From: an uncultured bacterium
GTDB lineage: Bacteria > Bacillota > Clostridia > Lachnospirales > Lachnospiraceae
NCBI GenBank assembly: GCA_945871045.1
Contig: CAMBUC010000005.1
Span: 1-19,360 of the forward strand
DNA length: 19,360 bases
Reading direction: 5' to 3'
The notes under the pieces were generated by a model. It was not told the DNA's origin, searched no databases, and was given only the letters and a program-made list of their open reading frames with translations. Both the position numbers and the translations under genes were made by a program. The stretch's first letter is position 1. Every line of letters begins with the position of its first letter. Shown in pieces: positions 15,345-19,360 of the stretch.

Positions 15345-16856
15345 ATGAAAAAAGGGCAGATTTATGAGGGCATGGTAGAGCATGTGTCCTTTCCGAATAA
15401 ATGTGTAGTCGCGGTAGAAGGCGAGGAGAAAAAAGTAATCGTAAAAAATGCACTGGAAGGGCAGAAGGTGCAGTTTCGCCTGAGTAAAGCAAGAAAAGGA
15501 AAATGCGAGGGAAATCTCTTGGAGGTATTGGAGCCCTCACCCATTGAACTGACAGGAGAAGAAATTCCCTGCCAGCATTTCGGAGCATGTGGTGGATGTA
15601 CCTATCAGCATTTAAGTTATGAAAACCAGTTGGCACTGAAAGAAAAGCAGATCAAAGAACTGTTAGCACCGGTGATCGAAGCAGCAGGCACTGATTTTGA
15701 TGCGATCTTTGAAGGCGTGATGGCAAGCCCTAAGCAGTTTGCCTACCGCAATAAGATGGAGTTTTCATTCGGAGATACATGCAAGGATGGAGACCTGGCG
15801 CTCGGTATGCATAAGAGAGGCAGTTTCTATGATATCGTGACAGTTTCCGATTGTCAGATCGTAGATGAGGATTTCCGAAAGATACTGACGGCATCGTTAG
15901 CGTATTTTGCATCAAAAAACATCAGTTATTTCCATAAAAATACCCATGAGGGATATCTTCGCCATCTGCTGGTGCGCAAAGCAGCAAAGACGGGTGAGAT
16001 CCTGGTGGATCTTGTTACCACGACCCAGTTACAGAGACCGGATGAGGCGTTTTGTAATGCAGACGGAACGCCGGATATGGTAGCGATCGCATTCCATCAT
16101 GCAGAGGCGCGTATCAAGGGTGAGTATATTCATGAGGAAGTGTTGTTGGAGGGATTTGTAAAGACACTGACTGCCTTGGAGTTAGATGGAACAATTGCCG
16201 GTATTTTGCATACGCATAACGATAGCGTGGCGGACGTTGTAAAAGATGAGGGAACAGACATCTTATATGGTGTCGGTTATTTCTATGAGGAACTATTAGG
16301 GCTTCGCTTTCAGATCAGCCCCTTCTCCTTCTTCCAGACTAATTCTCTCGGCGCAGAAGTGCTGTATGATGTGGCAAGAAACTATGTGGGCGAACTGGAT
16401 GCTGCAAACGGAGAGGGAGCGGTCGTTTATGATCTGTATTCCGGAACCGGAACGATCGCGCAGATCCTGGCGCCGGTAGCAAAGAAAGTCATCGGTGTAG
16501 AGATCGTGGAAGAAGCAGTGGAAGCAGCAAAAGAAAATGCAGCACTGAACGGATTATGCAATTGCGAGTTTTTGGCGGGAGACGTCTTAAAGGTATTGGA
16601 CGATATCACGGAAAAACCGGATTTTATCGTTTTGGATCCGCCGCGTGACGGTATTCATCCAAAGGCATTGGAAAAGATCATTGATTACGGCGTGGATCGT
16701 ATGGTTTATATTTCCTGCAAACCTACCAGCCTTGCCAGAGATCTGGAAGTGCTTCAGGCAAGAGGCTATCAGGTAGATCGCGTGCGTTGTGTGGATATGT
16801 TCCCGGCGACCGTTCATGTGGAGACGGTGGTTTTGCTGTCAAGAAAAGATAAATAA
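15345..16856 (+). CDS. rlmD: 23S rRNA (uracil-5-)-methyltransferase RlmD/RlmCD
   Basis: SAM-dependent enzyme making 5-methyluridine in 23S rRNA. In Gram-positives a single RlmCD can modify both U747 and U1939 (E. coli numbering). The 503 residues begin with a TRAM RNA-binding domain (about 1-60), then the [4Fe-4S] cysteines C76, C82, C85 (CQHFGACGGC) and C170 (SDCQIV). The methyltransferase core has DLYSGTGT (363-370), LDPPRDG (430-436) and the catalytic cysteine C458 in YISCKPTSLARDL. The ATG at 15345 lies 5 nt after AAAGGAG; an ATG three bases earlier would be too close. The protein is somewhat longer than the usual 450-460 residues. A terminator lies immediately upstream, so expression may rely on read-through. 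Confidence 0.94.
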   Translation: MKKGQIYEGMVEHVSFPNKCVVAVEGEEKKVIVKNALEGQKVQFRLSKARKGKCEGNLLEVLEPSPIELTGEEIPCQHFGACGGCTYQHLSYENQLALKEKQIKELLAPVIEAAGTDFDAIFEGVMASPKQFAYRNKMEFSFGDTCKDGDLALGMHKRGSFYDIVTVSDCQIVDEDFRKILTASLAYFASKNISYFHKNTHEGYLRHLLVRKAAKTGEILVDLVTTTQLQRPDEAFCNADGTPDMVAIAFHHAEARIKGEYIHEEVLLEGFVKTLTALELDGTIAGILHTHNDSVADVVKDEGTDILYGVGYFYEELLGLRFQISPFSFFQTNSLGAEVLYDVARNYVGELDAANGEGAVVYDLYSGTGTIAQILAPVAKKVIGVEIVEEAVEAAKENAALNGLCNCEFLAGDVLKVLDDITEKPDFIVLDPPRDGIHPKALEKIIDYGVDRMVYISCKPTSLARDLEVLQARGYQVDRVRCVDMFPATVHVETVVLLSRKDK

Positions 16857-16887
16857 AAGCCAGAAAGTGTCGCATTTCCGGGCTTTT
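16855..16887 (+). terminator. Intrinsic terminator after rlmD
   Basis: AAAAGCC (16855-16861) pairs with GGCTTTT (16881-16887), with an inner GAAA/TTTC pairing. It overlaps the rlmD stop codon and closes the housekeeping block. Confidence 0.75.
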
Positions 16888-16897
16888 CCGGAAGTTG

Positions 16898-17116
16898 GGA
16901 TTAGAAGCCTAACTCTTGAAAAGGCTCGGTTATTTTATATGGAAACATATCTACTGTGAAAATGTGTGTCAGGTTGTGACCTCGGATTAGATAACGCAAA
17001 TTGAGTGAGTGGATTAGATGTCAGGGATTTTGAAGTGATTTTTGAAAGAGGAAAAAAGTTGATAATAAATCCGGCAACTCGATAATAAGGGAATTTTCTG
17101 GCAGTGGATTAGATGT
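16898..17116 (+). repeat. Gene-free stretch with GGATTAGA direct repeats
   Basis: The 334 nt between the rlmD terminator and the next start codon hold no credible gene. GGATTAGA occurs four times (16898, 16984, 17011, 17106). Two copies extend to the 14-mer AGTGGATTAGATGT (17008-17021 and 17103-17116), 95 nt apart. GATAATAA is also repeated at 17061 and 17081. The sequence becomes AT-rich from here on. Confidence 0.6.
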
Positions 17117-17121
17117 TTCGC

Positions 17122-17134
17122 TAATATAATATTA
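17122..17134. promoter_or_regulatory. Palindrome upstream of the accessory operon promoter
   Basis: TAATAT-A-ATATTA is a perfect odd palindrome 23 nt upstream of the -35. AATAAT with ATTATT (17141-17146, 17154-17159) forms another inverted repeat touching the -35. They may be operators, but the local AT richness makes such palindromes likely by chance. Confidence 0.3.
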
Positions 17135-17157
17135 CAATAAAATAATCCAAAATATTA

Positions 17158-17186
17158 TTGACAAATATATAATAATAAAATAAAAT
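17158..17186 (+). promoter_or_regulatory. Promoter of the RNase H-RnlA-RnlB module
   Basis: A consensus TTGACA (17158-17163), 17-nt spacer and TAAAAT (17181-17186). GGAAGGAGG (17206-17214) follows as a strong ribosome site, 7 nt before a TTG start at 17222. Confidence 0.8.
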
Positions 17187-17356
17187 ATAATATTCTACAC
17201 ATAATGGAAGGAGGAGCTATCTTGAAAGTATACGCTGTAAAAAAGGGACATAAAACAGGAATATTTGATAACTGGGCTGAGTGTTAAACGGCAACAAAAG
17301 GATTTTCGGGCCCGGAATTTAAAAGCTTTACCACAAGGAAAGAGGCAGAAGCTTAT

Positions 17357-17842
17357 TTGGAAGATAGAGATGTGTGGGTTGAACAGGTAGCAAAGGATAA
17401 CAGCGAAGGGTATTTAGTAGCTTTCACTGATGGCAGCTTTGATAAGGATTTAAAAAGATATTCGTATGGAGTGCAATTTATTTTGCCTGATGGTACAGAA
17501 GCTGATATTTGCGGATATGGAAGTAATCCAGAATACATCGATAGTAATAATATAATTGGTGAAATTTTTGGTGTAATAAATGCTCTTGATTGGGCTATTT
17601 CAAATGAATACGAAAAAATAAAGATTTATCATGATTATGAGGGATTGTCAAAATGGATTTCTGGAGAGTGGACTGCCAGCTCAAAAGTCGGAAAAATGTA
17701 TGTAAACATTTTTGAATTAAAGTTTAAAGATTTTCTTGAGGTTGAATTTGTAAAAGTTCCCGGCCATAGTAATGTTATTTATAATGAGAAAGCTGACCAA
17801 TTGGCTAAAGCTGCATTAGTTGATAGAAAAAAGTTGCTGTAA
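17357..17842 (+). CDS. RNase H1 catalytic domain
   Basis: Endonuclease domain cutting RNA in RNA-DNA hybrids; 161 residues from the in-frame TTG at 17357. All four catalytic acids of RNase HI are visible: D25 (AFTDGSF), E69 (IIGEIFG), D93 (YHDYEG) and D146 (EKADQLAK), with the conserved His in VPGHSN. This is the part downstream of the in-frame TAA at 17285-17287; re-initiation at this TTG is weakly supported by an AGAGG about 10 nt upstream. The intact gene would also carry the N-terminal hybrid-binding (viroplasmin) domain. Codon use is AT-rich, unlike the genes to the left, suggesting acquisition. In E. coli, RNase HI binds and activates the RnlA toxin, which gives the adjacency to an RnlA homologue a likely meaning. 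Confidence 0.75.
   Translation: MEDRDVWVEQVAKDNSEGYLVAFTDGSFDKDLKRYSYGVQFILPDGTEADICGYGSNPEYIDSNNIIGEIFGVINALDWAISNEYEKIKIYHDYEGLSKWISGEWTASSKVGKMYVNIFELKFKDFLEVEFVKVPGHSNVIYNEKADQLAKAALVDRKKLL
17827..17833 (+). other. A_AAA_AAG heptamer at the frame change
   Basis: The zero-frame codons AGA AAA AAG form the classical -1 slippery heptamer known from dnaX and IS elements. Slipping here bypasses the stop at 17840-17842 and joins the RNase H frame to the RnlA-like frame. A 5-bp hairpin (AATTG 17851-17855 with CAATT 17861-17865) follows, too weak to be a convincing stimulator. Loss of one A from an A7 run explains the change equally well. Confidence 0.4.
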
Positions 17843-17969
17843 AGGGAGACAATTGGTTTTCAATTCCGTATTTTAAGCAAGATGATTTTGATGCCTTTGT
17901 AGAACTCATTGAGGACTCCGATGGGGATATTTCTCACATAGTTTCAACTAAACCAGATAAGCTGATTTA

Positions 17970-18548
17970 TTGTTGCAAGGAAAAAATAATTGTTTATTCC
18001 AGATAATAACTGCTACAATAGTTGAGTTATACGATGATAGTCAGGTTGAACAGATATTAGGAAATGCTTATCGTATAAGCATAAAGAAAGACATTGTTGC
18101 TAATGCATATAATCCAGTAGAACGTGGGTTGCCATCAAACTATCCTGATGGTATTAAGCGTTTGATAAAGCAATCAGTTATAAATATGACTCATTTTGTT
18201 GAAAGTGAAGATTATTCTATGTATGCATTTCCAGCGTTAAAAGCTTTAGAGGGACATATCAAATATTTAATATCAGAAGCTGGTGGAAATGCAGGAAGAC
18301 AATTTTCATGTTTTGGAATGGATAAAACTGTGATTCCTAATAGATATGTCGTAATTGAATCATTTCCGGACAGAAGTAAGAATAGACTTATAGAAAATTG
18401 TTATAATTATTATAAATCACAGAGAGATACTGTATTTCATTTTGGCGACATAATTGGAGGTGTGGATAATACAAGAATTATCGATACTAAAGAAGAAGCC
18501 GATGAAATTATAAAGAAATGTATTGAACTGATTAGTGTAGAACAATAG
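17970..18548 (+). CDS. RnlA-family HEPN toxin, C-terminal part
   Basis: Reading frame of 192 residues similar to the C-terminal region of the E. coli RnlA toxin (RNase LS, an mRNA endonuclease that blocks T4 growth when its antitoxin is lost). LQGKNNCLFQIITATIVEL matches the end of the middle domain; AFPALKALEGHIKYL (86-100) and the HEPN active-site motif RDTVFH (R152, H157; Rx4H) match the dimerising HEPN domain. E94 corresponds to the conserved Glu of the LEG/IEG motif. The first codons (TTG 17970) have no Shine-Dalgarno site, so this is unlikely to be a free-standing gene; the N-terminal portion is in another frame upstream. The antitoxin gene follows after 19 nt. Toxicity of this copy is uncertain. 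Confidence 0.75.
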   Translation: MLQGKNNCLFQIITATIVELYDDSQVEQILGNAYRISIKKDIVANAYNPVERGLPSNYPDGIKRLIKQSVINMTHFVESEDYSMYAFPALKALEGHIKYLISEAGGNAGRQFSCFGMDKTVIPNRYVVIESFPDRSKNRLIENCYNYYKSQRDTVFHFGDIIGGVDNTRIIDTKEEADEIIKKCIELISVEQ

Positions 18549-18567
18549 TGGAAAAGGAGGGTCTGTC

Positions 18568-18927
18568 ATGAATGAGTATAAAATAATAAAAACAAACGTT
18601 GAAGGCTATGACAGACTTGTTCTTTGCCTTACGTTTGAAAGCCTTTTAACTTATATCAAAAAAATTGAATGTTCTTTATCTGGAACCGAAACAGATGAAA
18701 CAATACTTATTGACCAGTTATTGATTACAGGTGATGGTGCCAATAGGTTTATGAGTTGCCTATTCAAAAATGGAAAATTGGATTTTAGAACGGCTCATAC
18801 GGTTATTCCTGCAGAATACTATAGAAAAAAAACTGTTGAATTTCTCCATGATAATTATTGTTATGTTGAGAATTCTATCTTAACTGAGGCGCAGAGACAA
18901 AAGATAAAGGATAAAATTGTATTTTAA
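18568..18927 (+). CDS. rnlB: RnlB-family antitoxin
   Basis: Protein of 119 residues resembling the RnlB antitoxin, which binds RnlA and blocks its RNase activity. Family-like segments are YDRLVLCLTFESLLTYIKKIE, ETILIDQLLITGDGANRF (compare the FDLLLANG...NRF segment of RnlB) and TAHTVIPAEYY. The gene is complete, with AGGAGG (18555-18560) 7 nt before the ATG and 19 nt after the toxin stop, the usual toxin-antitoxin arrangement of the rnlAB operon. It is intact although the toxin frame is broken, a common decay pattern, or it may still guard against a related toxin. In E. coli, RnlB needs RNase HI to inhibit RnlA. Confidence 0.8.
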   Translation: MNEYKIIKTNVEGYDRLVLCLTFESLLTYIKKIECSLSGTETDETILIDQLLITGDGANRFMSCLFKNGKLDFRTAHTVIPAEYYRKKTVEFLHDNYCYVENSILTEAQRQKIKDKIVF

Positions 18928-18936
18928 GCATTAAAG

Positions 18937-18966
18937 ACCCTCCCGGCCAATCAAGGTCGAGAGGGT
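18937..18966 (+). terminator. Terminator-like hairpin after rnlB
   Basis: ACCCTC (18937-18942) pairs with GAGGGT (18961-18966), with an inner GGCC/GGTC stem around a 6-nt loop. Only three T residues end the run, so it is a weak candidate terminator. Confidence 0.5.
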
Positions 18967-18980
18967 TTCGTGCGTCTATA

Positions 18981-19193
18981 GACGAAGACGGTATTATCAA
19001 AATCATTCTCAATACCTACGACTATGTGAAGGAGTACATCGACCCCAATGCCCCCGGCGGAAAAGAGCATATTGGCTACATTGTAGACCGTACTGGTTTT
19101 GAGGAGTTCAAACGATGGGCCTTGCGGGATGTCACTCTGCCAGAGATTGCAGAAGTTATGACTCCCATGTATTGGAAAGGTATAACATATTGA
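18981..19193 (+). pseudogene. Gene fragment, unidentified protein C-terminus
   Basis: From 18981 a frame of 70 codons reads IIKIILNTYDYVKEYIDPNA, GGKEHIGYIVDRTGFEEFKR and LPEIAEVMTPMYWKGITY before TGA. It is protein-like and uses many C-ending codons, unlike the AT-rich toxin-antitoxin genes just before it. There is no start codon with a ribosome site, so it is probably the 3' remnant of a gene, perhaps from a mobile element. I do not recognise the family. Confidence 0.45.
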
Positions 19194-19288
19194 TATATAA
19201 CATCTTGAGAGATTTTTGAAGGACACTTAAAAGTATTTTTTTGATAAAATAGATCATCAGAAAACATACAATGAATCACTCATACTCT

Positions 19289-19360
19289 CTATTGAAACAT
19301 CAAGTTATCTTTTAATAAAAATTGATTCTTGCTGTACTCAATAATTCCGTCTTTTTGCAT
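19289..19360 (-). CDS. C-terminus of a minus-strand gene, possibly Crp/Fnr-type regulator (partial)
   Basis: On the minus strand 23 codons entering from the right edge end at TAG (19289-19291), reading MQKDGIIEYSKNQFLLKDN and a few more. The pattern resembles the end of a Crp/Fnr winged helix (ELSKMxKDGIIxY followed by a beta strand). This is a short match and the assignment is tentative. The 95 nt between this gene and the preceding fragment hold nothing I can name. Confidence 0.4.
   Translation of the reverse strand: MQKDGIIEYSKNQFLLKDNLMFQ

Larger units (their letters stand above)
17222..18548 (+). pseudogene. Interrupted RNase H1-RnlA fusion gene (toxin of an RnlAB-type system)
   Basis: Read as one damaged gene. 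From the TTG at 17222, with an ideal RBS, the frame encodes the viroplasmin-type N-terminus of RNase H1 (KVYAVKKGHKTGIFDNW), then hits TAA at codon 22 (17285-17287). After it the same frame continues (GFSGPEFKSF) into the RNase H domain and stops at 17842. At A_AAA_AAG (17827-17833) the -1 frame opens to KKVAVKGDNWFSIPYFKQDD and on to a stop at 18004-18006. That frame has no ATG, GTG or TTG of its own, so it only makes sense as a continuation. A second -1 change near 17960-17970 leads into the RnlA C-terminal part. The join looks short compared with RnlA from memory, suggesting a deletion. Decay of an ancestral fusion is my preferred reading; recoding is the alternative. Confidence 0.65.

Noticed and set aside
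17827..17833. Proven programmed -1 frameshift
   Set aside because: The heptamer is canonical, but the only downstream hairpin is weak, and a nonsense codon plus a second frame change point to decay; kept only as an alternative.
18951..19279. Minus-strand frames of 91 and 67 codons at the right end
   Set aside because: They oppose the plus-strand gene fragment, whose codon pattern is more protein-like, and have no convincing ribosome sites.

Overview
The window looks like chromosome of a Gram-positive anaerobe of the Clostridia, most likely a Lachnospiraceae-type bacterium. The reasons are a class 1B dihydroorotate dehydrogenase pair (PyrK/PyrD), a long-form PyrF, YerC- and DUF1836-family regulators, strong AGGAGG-type ribosome binding sites, and compact genes with short intrinsic terminators. 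This placement comes from gene content and style only. No rRNA, tRNA or CRISPR array was seen.

Left part (1-4855): the 3' part of a receiver-GGDEF signalling protein with a degenerate SGDRF motif converges on an S-adenosylhomocysteine hydrolase gene (ahcY, minus strand), and the two share a bidirectional terminator. Back-to-back promoters then separate ahcY from a TPR lipoprotein gene and hflX.

Middle (4856-10411): a pyrimidine operon, pyrC-pyrF-pyrK-pyrD, runs from a recognisable promoter and a leader with four mutually complementary hexamers. It ends at a 13-bp terminator hairpin whose 3' arm carries the Shine-Dalgarno sequence of the next gene, an orphan NMT1/THI5-like substrate-binding lipoprotein. 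pyrE is not in the window.

Housekeeping block (10412-16887): a YcdX-like PHP phosphoesterase, the TrpR-like regulator YerC with a palindrome inside its promoter, a DUF1836 protein on the minus strand, PcrA helicase, a small acidic single-pass membrane protein, and a 23S rRNA uracil methyltransferase (RlmD/RlmCD).

Right part (16888-19360): the sequence turns AT-rich and repeat-laden and carries an accessory module behind a consensus promoter (TTGACA-17-TAAAAT). The module is a viroplasmin-type RNase H1, then an RnlA-family HEPN toxin, then an RnlB-family antitoxin. In E. coli, RNase HI is the known activating partner of the RnlA toxin, so an RNase H encoded immediately ahead of RnlA, and probably once fused to it, is the most interesting feature of the window. 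This copy looks damaged: there is an in-frame TAA at codon 22 and two -1 frame changes, the first at an A_AAA_AAG heptamer. All four RNase H acidic residues, the HEPN Rx4H motif and the antitoxin are nevertheless preserved. The edge holds a gene fragment of unknown origin and the last codons of a minus-strand gene resembling a Crp/Fnr regulator.
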